DNA of 34,889 nucleotides from Betaproteobacteria bacterium (GTDB lineage Bacteria; Pseudomonadota; Gammaproteobacteria; Burkholderiales; Burkholderiaceae_F): positions 1 through 34,889 of the forward strand of contig VBCK01000141.1 in the NCBI GenBank assembly GCA_005882215.1. Reading direction: 5' to 3'. The stretch's first letter is position 1; the number at the start of each line of letters is the position of its first letter. Shown piece after piece: positions 22,475 to 31,472 of the stretch. A program made the translations under genes and the position numbers. The notes beneath the pieces are model-generated. The model made no database searches. It saw only the letters and a program-made list of their open reading frames with translations, and was not told the DNA's origin.

Positions 22475-24862
22475 TCATTCGTAGTTGTCGAACGCGCCCG
22501 GCGCGGCGGGCTGCGGATTGATCCGTTGGTAGCCGGGAATACTACGCCGCAACTGATCCAGCGGGCTGCGCGTGCCAAAGCTGCTGAATCCGTTCAGGTC
22601 GATCTGCAGGAAAACGGTCGTGGTCCGGCTGATGCCACCGTCGGTCGAGTAGCGCTGTGCGACCAGGCGCCCGACCCAGCAATCGGCCTTGTACTCCAGC
22701 CCGACGACGGTCTCCACCCAGGCGCGCCCGGGCGATGTAAAGCTCAATTGCGAGGGGCTTCCGCCTCGTGCCAGCAGCGAATAGTCGAGGTTCGTCACCG
22801 CGTACCACCGGCGCGTCAGCGGCCATTGCGTCGCGAGGTCGATTTGATGCAGCGTCGCGCTCTGATAGCGGTAGCTCAGATCCACCACCGAGGCCGCCTT
22901 CGGCTGCCAGCGGATTCCCACATCGGCGCGCACGATCTGGCTGTCGACCGCCGAATACTCCAACTCGAGCTCGCCACGCCAATCGTGCGCGGTCTGCGCG
23001 CTGGCATCCAGCAGTAGGTCGGACGTCAGGTTGGTCCGGGGCGCTTCGCCCGGCAGCGTGACCCGTTGCGGCCCGAAATAGATGCGCTGGCCTACCGCAA
23101 GCCGGAAGCGCTCCGCGCCGCTTTGGTCGTCGATCATCCGGCTGACCAGCGCGCTCGTCACCTGGTTGGCTTCACCGATGCGATCGTTGCCGGTAAAAGC
23201 GTTCTCGGTGAACAGCTGAGCGAACGTGAACGTCGGGTCGGTACTGTCGAAGTTCGGCAGGTGGCTCTGATCTCGAAACGGAATGTAGGCATAGTACAGG
23301 CGCGGCTCCAGCGTCTGCGTCGCGCTTTGGCCTAACCACCGGCTGCTGCGCTCGAACACCAGGCCGGCGTCGACCGACCCGATCGGAAGCGATCGCCTTG
23401 CGCTCGATTGGCCGTTGTGCAGCTTCGGGTCCAGTTCGTACTCCGTCAGGTTCCACTGCAGGCGCGGCACCAGGAAGTAGCCCGCACTGAGCAGCGGGTA
23501 ACTGAGGCTCGGATTGGCGACAAAACGCGAACCCTCCTCCAGCGTCTCGTTGCGAAAGCGCGTCGCGTCCACAGTCGCGGCCAGGTCGAAGCCGCGCCAA
23601 TCGGTGTGCGAGGTGTTGAACGTGAAATCCGGTACGCGGTCGTAGGGCGGCGGATTTCCGGGCACCGGTGTCCCGGGCGGATTGAGCAGTGAGAACAGCG
23701 TCTGGTTGCGTGCAACCTGCACGGTCGCGTTCCAGTAGGTCTGCGCGTAGCTGACCGACTCGACCTGTGGCAACTCGATCGGCGCGGCCTCCGCCAGGCT
23801 GTGCGAGAAGTCCGTCAGGAATTTGTCGTCCGACACGCGGTTGTAGTTGACGCTGGCCGTCAGACCCGAGCCGCTCGCGTAGGTCTGGTTGACGGCCAGG
23901 TGTTCGCGCGATGAGCTGGTGGCGCGGTCGTACGGCATCACGTCGTAATCGATCACCCCCCGCACGGTTGGCTCCAGGAAGCGCAACTCGCTGCCCAGCA
24001 GCGCGCCCCAGCGCGGATACAGCGCGGGCGTGATCGTATAGTCGTAGTTTGGAGCCATGTTCCAGTAATACGGCACCGTCACCTGCAGGCCGGAGCGCGA
24101 ATCGAAGTAGTAGCTCGGCGTCAGCACGCCGCTGCGCCGCTCGCCGCCGAGCGGCATCGAGAAGTACGGCGACGAAATCACGGGGACGCCCTGGAAGTAC
24201 ATCGTCGCGTGGTGACCGATCCCCCTCTGCTCCTGGCGGTCGATATCCAGCGTTTCGGCCTTGACCCACCAGGATTCGTCTCCCGGTGCGCAGTTGGTGT
24301 AGGTTGCGTTGTGCAACCGGTAGTGGTCCTCGCTGAGGAACTCGATCAAGGACGACTCCCCGCGTCCCTGGCGGGGCGCGTACGAGTAGGAGGCCTGTGG
24401 CATCTGACCGGTGCGCGCCTCCAGGCGATAATCGAGTTGCGGGCCTTCGAATACCGTGCCCCGCTGATACAGGCGGGCGTTGCCTCGCACCTTGGCCTCG
24501 TCGCTGGCGCACAGATACTCGGCCGAATCGCCCCGTATCACCGTGCCCGCACTTCGCAGTTCGACGTCCTTTTCCATCTGCACGCGCTCGTCGACCTCGC
24601 CGTGCATCCGGTCGGCTTTGGCGTAGGTCGGCGCCTTGACGTGGCCCGCAGCGCGGTGTGCGCCCAACACCCGTTCCAGCTTCAGCACGACCGGCTCGGA
24701 CTGCGCGATGGCCGGCGAGGCAGCGACGAGCGCAAGCACCGCCGTCAGCCGTGCCGGCAGCGGAGCGGGGTCCCGAGCGCCCGGCCGGCGCCACGGAGTG
24801 CAACGATGTGCCAAAGGGCGCAAGAAAACTGCCTGTCGAGTCCGGCGTTGGCCCGCACTCAC
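22475..24862 (-). CDS. lptD: LPS-assembly outer-membrane protein LptD
   Basis: About 795 residues from a GTG at 24862, close to the usual LptD size; TTG codons at 24817 or nearby are alternatives, since no ATG is in frame there. A signal peptide ends SPAIA (about 53). The N-terminal OstA/LptA-like jellyroll covers KADRMHGEVDERVQMEKDVELRSA-type repeats to about residue 200, with VISSPYFSMPLGGERRSG marking the LptD body; the 26-strand barrel fills the rest. The mature protein has three Cys (in YLCAS, TNCAP, ADCWV) rather than the four with a CC pair of E. coli. LptD with LptE inserts lipopolysaccharide in the outer leaflet. It is divergent from amgK and upstream of surA. The frame runs far upstream antisense to amgK; that part is not coding. 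Confidence 0.93.
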   Translation of the reverse strand: MSAGQRRTRQAVFLRPLAHRCTPWRRPGARDPAPLPARLTAVLALVAASPAIAQSEPVVLKLERVLGAHRAAGHVKAPTYAKADRMHGEVDERVQMEKDVELRSAGTVIRGDSAEYLCASDEAKVRGNARLYQRGTVFEGPQLDYRLEARTGQMPQASYSYAPRQGRGESSLIEFLSEDHYRLHNATYTNCAPGDESWWVKAETLDIDRQEQRGIGHHATMYFQGVPVISSPYFSMPLGGERRSGVLTPSYYFDSRSGLQVTVPYYWNMAPNYDYTITPALYPRWGALLGSELRFLEPTVRGVIDYDVMPYDRATSSSREHLAVNQTYASGSGLTASVNYNRVSDDKFLTDFSHSLAEAAPIELPQVESVSYAQTYWNATVQVARNQTLFSLLNPPGTPVPGNPPPYDRVPDFTFNTSHTDWRGFDLAATVDATRFRNETLEEGSRFVANPSLSYPLLSAGYFLVPRLQWNLTEYELDPKLHNGQSSARRSLPIGSVDAGLVFERSSRWLGQSATQTLEPRLYYAYIPFRDQSHLPNFDSTDPTFTFAQLFTENAFTGNDRIGEANQVTSALVSRMIDDQSGAERFRLAVGQRIYFGPQRVTLPGEAPRTNLTSDLLLDASAQTAHDWRGELELEYSAVDSQIVRADVGIRWQPKAASVVDLSYRYQSATLHQIDLATQWPLTRRWYAVTNLDYSLLARGGSPSQLSFTSPGRAWVETVVGLEYKADCWVGRLVAQRYSTDGGISRTTTVFLQIDLNGFSSFGTRSPLDQLRRSIPGYQRINPQPAAPGAFDNYE

Positions 24863-24952
24863 ACGCAGGTCGTGCGGCTCGATTCTCTTGGACAGCCGCG
24901 CATTATGATGGGAAGCGAGGACCTCTGCTGTAACGACCGTTTCACGAATCCC

Positions 24953-26002
24953 ATGAGCCAGGAATCGGTGGCGTCCGATTCGCGCCGCAGCGAATTGATA
25001 GCGTGGCTGCAATCGATGGCCGGCAGCTTCGGCCTGCACCCCGAAACGCTGCGGCCGGCGTCCAGTGATGCGAGCTTCCGGCGTTACTTCCGGCTGGACG
25101 CCAAGCATGCCGGCACGCTGATCGCGATGGACGCGCCGCCCGATCGCGAAGACAGCCGCCCATTCGTCAAGGTCGCCCGCCTGTTCGGGGCGGCCGGCGT
25201 CACGACTCCGCAGATCATCGCCGAGGATCTGCCGCGAGGCTTCCTGTTGCTGAGCGATCTGGGGCAGACCACCTACCTGCAGGCCCTGGAGGCGGGCGCC
25301 AGCGCCGAGCCGCTGTACCTGGACGCTCTGGACTCGCTGGTGCGAATCCAGGCCGCCACGCACGCCGCCGCCCTGCCGGCTTACGATCGCGCCCGCCTGC
25401 TGGCCGAAGTGCGGCTGTTTCCCGACTGGTACGTGGCACGGCACCTGCAGGTCGGCCTCGAGCAGGACGAACGGATCGCGCTGGAGCGCGTATTCGAGGC
25501 GCTGATCGCCTGCGCGCTGGCGCAACCGCCGGTGTATGTGCACCGCGACTACCACAGTCGCAACCTGATGCATCTGGAGCGCGGCAACCCGGGCGTGCTC
25601 GATTTCCAGGACGCGGTACTGGGCCCGGCCACCTACGATCTGGTGTCGCTGCTGCGCGATGCTTACGTCGAGTGGCCCGATGGGCAGCAGGTCGACTGGG
25701 TCGCGCGCTACTGGGAGCTGGCGCGCGCCGCCGGCGTGCCGGTGCCCGCGGATCTGGCAGAACTGTGGCGCGCGATGGAGTGGGTCGGGCTGCAGCGCAG
25801 CCTGAAGGTCCTGGGCATTTTCGCCCGCCTCTATCACCGCGACGGCAAGGAACGCTACCTGGCCGACCTGCCGCTGGTGATGCGCCATACGCGCCGTGTG
25901 GTCGAGCGCTATCCGGCCTTCGACGACCTGCGCCGCCTGCTCGATAAACTCGAGGAGAAATCCGGCTCCCGTTTCCCTTTAGCGGGGGAGCCTGAAGGAT
26001 GA
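24953..26002 (+). CDS. amgK: Anomeric MurNAc/GlcNAc kinase (cell-wall recycling)
   Basis: 349 residues of the aminoglycoside-phosphotransferase fold. The catalytic loop is VHRDYHSRN (196-204), with Asp199 as base and Asn204 a metal ligand, and the DFG-equivalent is LDFQD (216-220). Position beside murU and divergent from lptD is the hallmark of AmgK, which phosphorylates MurNAc at the anomeric carbon in the fosfomycin-resistance salvage route to UDP-MurNAc. The start at 24953 fits homologue length; an in-frame ATG at 24905 is possible. The last ten or so residues (SRFPLAGEPEG) are encoded by a REP-like hairpin. The stop overlaps the murU start by 4 bases. Confidence 0.93.
   Translation: MSQESVASDSRRSELIAWLQSMAGSFGLHPETLRPASSDASFRRYFRLDAKHAGTLIAMDAPPDREDSRPFVKVARLFGAAGVTTPQIIAEDLPRGFLLLSDLGQTTYLQALEAGASAEPLYLDALDSLVRIQAATHAAALPAYDRARLLAEVRLFPDWYVARHLQVGLEQDERIALERVFEALIACALAQPPVYVHRDYHSRNLMHLERGNPGVLDFQDAVLGPATYDLVSLLRDAYVEWPDGQQVDWVARYWELARAAGVPVPADLAELWRAMEWVGLQRSLKVLGIFARLYHRDGKERYLADLPLVMRHTRRVVERYPAFDDLRRLLDKLEEKSGSRFPLAGEPEG
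25964..25992. repeat. Hairpin spanning the amgK-murU junction
   Basis: GGCTCCC (25964-25970) pairs with GGGAGCC (25986-25992) across a 15-base loop. It covers the last codons of amgK and ends 6 bases before the murU ATG, so it would affect access to the murU ribosome site (GAAGG). Confidence 0.55.
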
Positions 26003-26709
26003 AAGCGTTGATCTTCGCGGCCGGGCGCGGTGAGCGGATGCGGCCGCTGTCGGACCGGATCCCCAAACCGCTCCTCGCCGCTGGCGGGCGGATGCTGATC
26101 GAATGGCAGATCGCCGCGCTGGTCGGGGCTGGCATTCGCGAGCTCGTCATCAACACCGCGCATCACGCCCGCTTGATCGAGGACACGCTCGGCGACGGCT
26201 CCCGCTACAACGCGCGCATCCGGTACTCGCGCGAGGGCGAGCGAGCCGAAGACGCGCTCGAGACTCTGGGCGGCATCGTGCACGCGCTCGAGCTGCTGGG
26301 TCAGGCGCCGTTCGTAGCGGTCAGCGGCGATATCGTGACAGCGTTCGACTACCGGAACCTGCAAATGCCGGCCGCCCGGATCGCGGCCAGCGAGCGCGAC
26401 GCCCATTTCGTACTGGTGGACAACCCGCCGTACCATTCCCAGGGCGACATGGGCCTGCAGGGCTCGGTCGCGACGATGCAGGCGCCCTGGCTCACCTATG
26501 CCAATATCGCCGTGTTCGCGCCACGCCTGTTTGCAGGCGCAAGCGGGGGCCGCAAACGCCTGTTTCCATGGGCCTTCGAGCTGGTTGAGCGCCGACGCGC
26601 CAGCGCCGAGCGGTTCGCAGGACGCTGGTACAACGTCGGTACGCCCGATGATCTGGCCGCACTGGACCTGGAACTGCAGCGCAATCCCCTGAGTGCGCCT
26701 GCCGCATGA
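25999..26709 (+). CDS. murU: MurNAc-1-phosphate uridylyltransferase
   Basis: 236 residues of the sugar-phosphate nucleotidyltransferase fold. The N-terminus reads FAAGRGERMRPLSDRIPKPL (6-25), the GxGxRMxP nucleotide loop followed by the conserved Lys. VSGDIV in the middle is the metal-binding Asp segment, and WYNVGTPDDL near the end is typical of the family. MurU adds UMP to MurNAc-1-phosphate from AmgK, giving UDP-MurNAc outside the MurA/MurB route. It is short, as MurU is, and lacks the left-handed helix of GlmU. ATGA overlaps join it to amgK before and the UbiH-like gene after. Confidence 0.94.
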   Translation: MKALIFAAGRGERMRPLSDRIPKPLLAAGGRMLIEWQIAALVGAGIRELVINTAHHARLIEDTLGDGSRYNARIRYSREGERAEDALETLGGIVHALELLGQAPFVAVSGDIVTAFDYRNLQMPAARIAASERDAHFVLVDNPPYHSQGDMGLQGSVATMQAPWLTYANIAVFAPRLFAGASGGRKRLFPWAFELVERRRASAERFAGRWYNVGTPDDLAALDLELQRNPLSAPAA

Positions 26710-27860
26710 ATGGTCCCGACCGAGGTGGCGTCGAGTCCGTCGCGATCCTGGGCGCCGGTCCGATCGGACTGGCCTGCGCCCTGCTGCTTTCGGCGCGCGG
26801 AATCGGCTCGCAGCTGATCGATGCGCGCAGCCTCGAACAGGCCCGCCAGGATCGCCGCCTGCTGGCTCTGTCGCGCGGCACCCTGCAGCTGCTCAGCGGC
26901 CCGCTGGGGACGGACTTTGCGCCCATGGGCCACATTTTCGAGGTGCACGTCAGCTCGCGCGGGCAATTCGGTGCCACCCGGCTGACGAGCCGGGATTTCG
27001 GCGGCGCCGCGCTGGGCGCGACCGTCTGGTACGCGGACCTGGTGCACGCGCTGGCACGCGCCGCAGAGGCCGACCCGAACATTGTCGTGCACCGTCCCTT
27101 CCGGGTCATCGGCCTGGAGCAGAAAATCGATACGGTCCTGATCCGCCTGGACGATTCCCGGCACATCGAAGCGTCCATAGCGATCAACGCCGAGGGCGGC
27201 GCGGCCAATGGCGCCGATGGCCGGCCGGCCGCCGGCGACGCGCTGCTGGCGGAGCTGGATGTGGACGGTCTCGCGCCCGGCACCGCCGTTGAGCGTTTCA
27301 CGCGCGAGGGGCCGCTCGCGCTGTTGCCGTTGCCGGCGGCGGGCGGCGGCCGAAAATCAATGATCTGGTGTCTGGATCACGAAACGGCGCAGCAGCGACT
27401 GAGGTGCAGCGATGCCGATTTTGCCTGCAAGATCCAGGCCATTGTCGGACCGAGAATAGGTCGTGTCGCCTGGCTGGGGCCACGCAGTGCCTTTCCCTTG
27501 TTGCAACAGCACCGGCCCCAATTGCGTGAGCACCGGCTGGTGTACATCGGCAATGCGGCCCAGAGTCTGCATCCGGTGGCCGGACAGGGCTTCAACCTGG
27601 GCATGCGCGACTGCGTATGCCTGGCTGACAGCCTGGCGCGGGCTTCGGGCGACCCGATCGTGGCCCTGTCGCGATACGAAGCGGCCCGAAACGCGGATCG
27701 ATTCGCGATCTCGCGTTTCACCGGTGCATTGCCGGGCTTGTTTGCCTCCCGGCTAACGGCTATCGCAATGGCGCGGTCGATCGCGCTGACCGTTTTCGAC
27801 CTGGCCTCTCCGCTGCGGCGCAGTCTGTCCTCCGTTCTGATGTTCGGAGTGCGACGCTGA
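26706..27860 (+). CDS. UbiH/UbiF-family FAD-dependent hydroxylase
   Basis: 384 residues of the class A flavin monooxygenase family. The FAD-binding Rossmann motif is ILGAGPIGLACALLL (14-28), and the second FAD motif is YIGNAAQSLHPVAGQGFNLG, the ubiH/COQ6 family signature. The mid region contains FPLLQQHRP before this motif, also typical. These enzymes hydroxylate the ring of ubiquinone precursors. Which position (UbiH, UbiF, UbiI or UbiM type) cannot be told by eye, so no symbol is given. It is coupled to murU by an ATGA overlap and precedes dusB by about 100 bases containing a promoter. Confidence 0.88.
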   Translation: MNGPDRGGVESVAILGAGPIGLACALLLSARGIGSQLIDARSLEQARQDRRLLALSRGTLQLLSGPLGTDFAPMGHIFEVHVSSRGQFGATRLTSRDFGGAALGATVWYADLVHALARAAEADPNIVVHRPFRVIGLEQKIDTVLIRLDDSRHIEASIAINAEGGAANGADGRPAAGDALLAELDVDGLAPGTAVERFTREGPLALLPLPAAGGGRKSMIWCLDHETAQQRLRCSDADFACKIQAIVGPRIGRVAWLGPRSAFPLLQQHRPQLREHRLVYIGNAAQSLHPVAGQGFNLGMRDCVCLADSLARASGDPIVALSRYEAARNADRFAISRFTGALPGLFASRLTAIAMARSIALTVFDLASPLRRSLSSVLMFGVRR

Positions 27861-27883
27861 TGCTGGTTAAGGCGTCTTGCGCA

Positions 27884-27911
27884 TTGCCTTCGCTGCCCGC
27901 TTGGCTACAAT
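27884..27911 (+). promoter_or_regulatory. Candidate dusB-fis-purH promoter
   Basis: TTGCCT (27884-27889) is followed after 16 bases by TACAAT (27906-27911), a good -10. Transcription would start about 47 bases before the dusB ATG. A promoter here fits the break in gene spacing after the UbiH-like gene. Confidence 0.45.
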
Positions 27912-27964
27912 GAGCTTGCCATTGCGTGGTTCTCAAGTTTCTTTTTGCGGCTCCCATTCATCAG

Positions 27965-29041
27965 ATGCGCATCGGCTCCTTCGAGCTGAAAGATCGCGTA
28001 TTCGCTGCGCCGATGGCTGGAGTCACGGACCGGCCATTTCGCCGGCTGTGTCGGCGGCTGGGTGCAGCCTACGCGGTGAGCGAGATGGTGGCATCCGACC
28101 CGCGCGTGCGGGCCAGCGGCAAGACGTCGCGTCGGCTCGATCACGACGGCGAGCCGGCGCCGGTCGTGGTGCAACTGGTGGGCGCCGATCCCGCAGTGCT
28201 GGCCGACGCCGCCCGCTACAACGTCGACCGCGGCGCGCAGATCATCGACTTGAACATGGGCTGCCCGGCGCGCAAGGTCTGCCAGGTCGCCTGCGGTTCG
28301 GCCCTGCTCAGGGACGAGGCGCTCGTGGGGCGGATCGTGCAATCGGTGGTCGAGGCGGTCGACGTGCCGGTGACGCTGAAATATCGGACCGGCTGGGATC
28401 CGGCAGACCGCAACGCGGTCCGAATCGCTCGGATGGCAGAGTCGGCCGGTGTGCAGATGCTGACGCTGCACGGACGCACGCGCGCCTGCGGCTTCAAGGG
28501 TCAGGCCGAATACGACACGATCGCGCGTGTGAAGCAGGCCGTGCGCATTCCGGTCGTGGCCAACGGCGACGTCGACTCGCCGCAGAAGGCGCGTTTCGTA
28601 TTCGAGACCACGGGCGCCGATGCCATCATGGTCGGCCGCGCCGCGCAGGGCCGACCCTGGATCTTCCGCGAGATCGATCAGTATCTTCGCACCGGCTCGG
28701 TCCACCCGGCTCCCACGGTCCTGGAGGTCCGCGGCCTGCTGCAGGAACACCTGGAGGAGCACTACGGGTTCTACGGAGAGGCGCTCGGCGTCAGGACCGC
28801 GCGCAAGCACATCATCTGGTACACGCGCCGGCTGCGGGGCGGCGCGCGCTTCTGCGAACGGATGAACCGACTCGAGCGCTGCGAGGAACAACACCGGGCC
28901 CTGGACGAATTTCTGCAGGATGCGGGCGAACGCGATGATCGATTGCAGTACGAGGACGGCTCGATCGAATCGCCGGCAGCGCTCGAACGCGAGGGAGATG
29001 CGGGTGACTGCGACACGATCGCGGCGTGCGAACCTTGCTGA
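27965..29041 (+). CDS. dusB: tRNA-dihydrouridine synthase B
   Basis: 358 residues. The TIM-barrel FMN domain begins RVFAAPMAGVTDRPFR; the catalytic Cys100 lies in NMGCPARKV, and GADAIMVGRAAQGRPW is the phosphate-binding end of the barrel. The C-terminal helical RNA-binding domain follows from about 255. The last 40 residues are extra compared with E. coli DusB and overlap fis. I start at the ATG at 27965, matching the MRIGxF opening of DusB; an in-frame start at 27926 is weaker. The enzyme reduces a uridine to dihydrouridine in the tRNA D-loop. dusB-fis is a conserved operon. Confidence 0.95.
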   Translation: MRIGSFELKDRVFAAPMAGVTDRPFRRLCRRLGAAYAVSEMVASDPRVRASGKTSRRLDHDGEPAPVVVQLVGADPAVLADAARYNVDRGAQIIDLNMGCPARKVCQVACGSALLRDEALVGRIVQSVVEAVDVPVTLKYRTGWDPADRNAVRIARMAESAGVQMLTLHGRTRACGFKGQAEYDTIARVKQAVRIPVVANGDVDSPQKARFVFETTGADAIMVGRAAQGRPWIFREIDQYLRTGSVHPAPTVLEVRGLLQEHLEEHYGFYGEALGVRTARKHIIWYTRRLRGGARFCERMNRLERCEEQHRALDEFLQDAGERDDRLQYEDGSIESPAALEREGDAGDCDTIAACEPC

Positions 29042-29324
29042 ACGGGCGCCGCCTTTGAATCTGGGCGTCAAGGAGCCGGCAGTATCGCTGCCCCGGCAGG
29101 AGACGCTGGAACAAAGCGTGGTCCGCAGCCTGGACCGGTACTTCTCGGATCTGGACGGGGCGCGGCCGCATGCGCTGCACGAGCTGGTCATGCAGGCGGT
29201 CGAACGGCCGCTGCTGAAGTTCGCGGTCGATCGATGTGCCGGCAACCAGTCGGCGGCGGCCGATCTGCTTGGCATCAATCGAAACACGCTTCGACGCAAG
29301 CTGGTCGATTACGGCCTGCTGTGA
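29004..29324 (+). CDS. fis: Fis-family nucleoid protein
   Basis: 106 residues from a GTG at 29004 with GAGGGAG 6 bases upstream; an ATG two codons earlier directly abuts that site and is less likely. The C-terminal helix-turn-helix reads [20 protein letters not shown], the hallmark of Fis and the NtrC-type DNA-binding end. The N-terminal 30 residues are longer than in E. coli and probably flexible; the central helices (about 45-75) form the dimer. Fis bends DNA and tunes rRNA and metabolic promoters. It overlaps dusB by 38 bases and purH by 4 (GTGA). Confidence 0.93.
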   Translation: MTATRSRRANLAERAPPLNLGVKEPAVSLPRQETLEQSVVRSLDRYFSDLDGARPHALHELVMQAVERPLLKFAVDRCAGNQSAAADLLGINRNTLRRKLVDYGLL

Positions 29325-30880
29325 GGAGCGTCCGTTACGCCCTGATCAGCGTATCCGACAAGTCCGGAGCGGCCGAGCTCGCACGCTCGCTGGCACGGCT
29401 GGGCTTCACGATCGTTTCGACCGGTGGCACGGCTCGAGCCCTGGGCGAGCAGGGGATCGGCGTGACCGAGGTTGCCAGCGTGACCGGATTTGCGGAAATC
29501 CTCGACGGTCGGGTGAAGACGCTGCACCCGGCGGTGCATGCCGGCATCCTGGCTCGGCGCGATGCCCCGGAGCATCTGCGGGCGCTGGCGCAACATGCGA
29601 TCGGCCTGATCGACGTGGTCGCGGTCAATCTGTATCCGTTCGATGCAACGGTGGCCAGGCCCGGCTGCACGCTGCAGGACGCGATTGAAAACATCGACGT
29701 GGGAGGGCCGGCGATGCTGCGCTCGGCCGCCAAGAATCACGCGAGCGTCACCGTGATCGTGGACCCGGCCGACTATCCCCGCGTGGTCGATGAGCTGCAG
29801 TCGCGCGGGGCTACCAGCGCATCGATGCGCCGCGAACTGGCGATCAAGGCCTTTGCCCACACGGCCCGCTACGACGGCGCGATCAGCAGCTACCTGTCCA
29901 GTCTCGATGCCGACGGACAACGGGAAGCTTTCCCGCGCGTTCTGACGCGCCAGTGGACGCTGCGGCAGCCGATGCGCTACGGCGAGAACCCGCACCAGCA
30001 GGCCGCGTTCTACCGGGACCCGGCCCCCGGCCCGGGCCTTCTGGCCGGATACGAGCAGCTGCAGGGCAAGGAGCTGTCGTACAACAACGTGGCCGACGCG
30101 GACGCGGCCTGGGAATGCGTGCGCGGCCTGCAGGCGCCGGCCTGCGCGATCGTCAAGCATGCGAATCCGTGCGGGGTAGCGACCGGTGTCGATGTCCGCT
30201 CGGCGTACCGGCTGGCCTTTGCCACGGATCCGACCTCCGCCTTCGGCGGCATCATCGCGTTCAACCGAGAGGTGGGTCTGGACTGCGCGCGAGCGGTCGC
30301 CGAGCGGTTCGCCGAGGTGGTCATTGCGCCGGCCTTTGACGCGGCGGCGCGCGATGCGCTCGCCAGCAAGGCCAACCTGAGGCTGCTCAGCGTGCAGCCC
30401 GGCTCGGCCAGCAACGATTTCGATTTCAAGCGGGTTGGCGGCGGCATGCTGGTGCAGACGCCGGACGTTGCACCGACCCAGCGGCCGGATCTGAAGGTCG
30501 TCACGCGCCGCGCGCCGAGCGAGGCGGAGCTGGACGACCTGCGGTTTGCCTGGCACGTGGTGCAGTACGTGAAGTCCAATGCCATCGTGTTCGCTCGCGG
30601 CGGCGCCACGGTCGGGATCGGCGCCGGGCAGATGAGCCGGCTCGATTCGGCGCGCATCGCGACGATCAAGGCGGGCGATGCGGGGTTGACGCTGACGGGA
30701 TCGGCGGCCGCGTCCGACGGATTTTTCCCGTTCCGGGACGCGCTGGATGCGATCGTCGAGGCAGGTGCCCGCTGCGTGATCCAGCCCGGCGGCAGCCTGC
30801 GCGATCCGGAGGTGATCGCCGCTGCCGATCAGCACGGCATCGCGATGGTGTTCACCGGGGAGCGGCACTTTCGGCATTGA
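29321..30880 (+). CDS. purH: Bifunctional AICAR formyltransferase / IMP cyclohydrolase
   Basis: 519 residues from a GTG at 29321 overlapping the fis stop. Residues 1-190 form the MGS-like IMP cyclohydrolase domain ([46 protein letters not shown]). The rest is the AICAR transformylase domain, with catalytic Lys279-His280 in [13 protein letters not shown], and RYGENPHQ at 219-226. It performs the last two steps of IMP synthesis, taking a formyl group from 10-formyl-THF. The order fis-purH-ruvC is usual for betaproteobacteria. Confidence 0.98.
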   Translation: MRSVRYALISVSDKSGAAELARSLARLGFTIVSTGGTARALGEQGIGVTEVASVTGFAEILDGRVKTLHPAVHAGILARRDAPEHLRALAQHAIGLIDVVAVNLYPFDATVARPGCTLQDAIENIDVGGPAMLRSAAKNHASVTVIVDPADYPRVVDELQSRGATSASMRRELAIKAFAHTARYDGAISSYLSSLDADGQREAFPRVLTRQWTLRQPMRYGENPHQQAAFYRDPAPGPGLLAGYEQLQGKELSYNNVADADAAWECVRGLQAPACAIVKHANPCGVATGVDVRSAYRLAFATDPTSAFGGIIAFNREVGLDCARAVAERFAEVVIAPAFDAAARDALASKANLRLLSVQPGSASNDFDFKRVGGGMLVQTPDVAPTQRPDLKVVTRRAPSEAELDDLRFAWHVVQYVKSNAIVFARGGATVGIGAGQMSRLDSARIATIKAGDAGLTLTGSAAASDGFFPFRDALDAIVEAGARCVIQPGGSLRDPEVIAAADQHGIAMVFTGERHFRH

Positions 30881-30881
30881 T

Positions 30882-31472
30882 GTGCGCACCACAACCGTCC
30901 GGATCCTGGGGATCGACCCCGGCTTGAATTGCACCGGGTTCGGCGTCATCGAAGCCTGCGGCGGCCAGCTCAGGCATGTGGCGGCCGGCGTAATCCGCGT
31001 TCCACCGGGCGAGCTGGCGCAGCGGCTGGCGCACATCCTGGCCGAGCTGGCTGCGGTGATCCGCGCAACGCAGCCCACGGAGGCCGTGGTCGAGAAGGTC
31101 TTCGTCAACGTCAACGCGAAATCAACACTCCTGCTCGGACAGGCGCGCGGCGCCGTGCTATGCGCCGCGGTGACCGCCGGCTTGAACGTGCACGAGTACA
31201 CGGCGCTGCAGGTCAAGCAGGCGGTGGTCGGCTACGGCAAGGCTGACAAGATCCAGGTGCAGAAGATGGTGCAGCGGCTGCTCGGGCTGGGCCGCGCGCC
31301 GGCGCGGGACGCGGCCGACGCGCTGGCGTGCTCGATCTGCCACGCGCACAGCGGTGGCGCACTGCGCGCGGTCCGGCTATCGAAGTCGACCTCACGCAGC
31401 GCACGCGGCCGCCGCGCGCGGGCCGCCTGGAGCGAGTTTGCGCTGCGCTCCGTGCCAAAGGCGGGTTCGTGA
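30882..31472 (+). CDS. ruvC: Holliday-junction resolvase RuvC
   Basis: 196 residues from a GTG at 30882, one base after the purH stop. The acidic active site is complete: Asp12 (GIDPG), Glu71 (VVEKVF), Asp143 and Asp146 (RDAADAL). The spacings equal those of E. coli Asp7, Glu66, Asp138, Asp141. A basic Arg/Ser-rich tail of about 25 residues follows the nuclease fold and runs into the ruvA start. RuvC cuts Holliday junctions symmetrically with RuvAB. The stop overlaps the ruvA GTG by 4 bases. Confidence 0.97.
   Translation: MRTTTVRILGIDPGLNCTGFGVIEACGGQLRHVAAGVIRVPPGELAQRLAHILAELAAVIRATQPTEAVVEKVFVNVNAKSTLLLGQARGAVLCAAVTAGLNVHEYTALQVKQAVVGYGKADKIQVQKMVQRLLGLGRAPARDAADALACSICHAHSGGALRAVRLSKSTSRSARGRRARAAWSEFALRSVPKAGS

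Noticed and set aside
24863..25888. Upstream extension of the lptD frame
   Set aside because: It lies antisense to amgK and precedes the LptD signal peptide; LptD length is normal without it.
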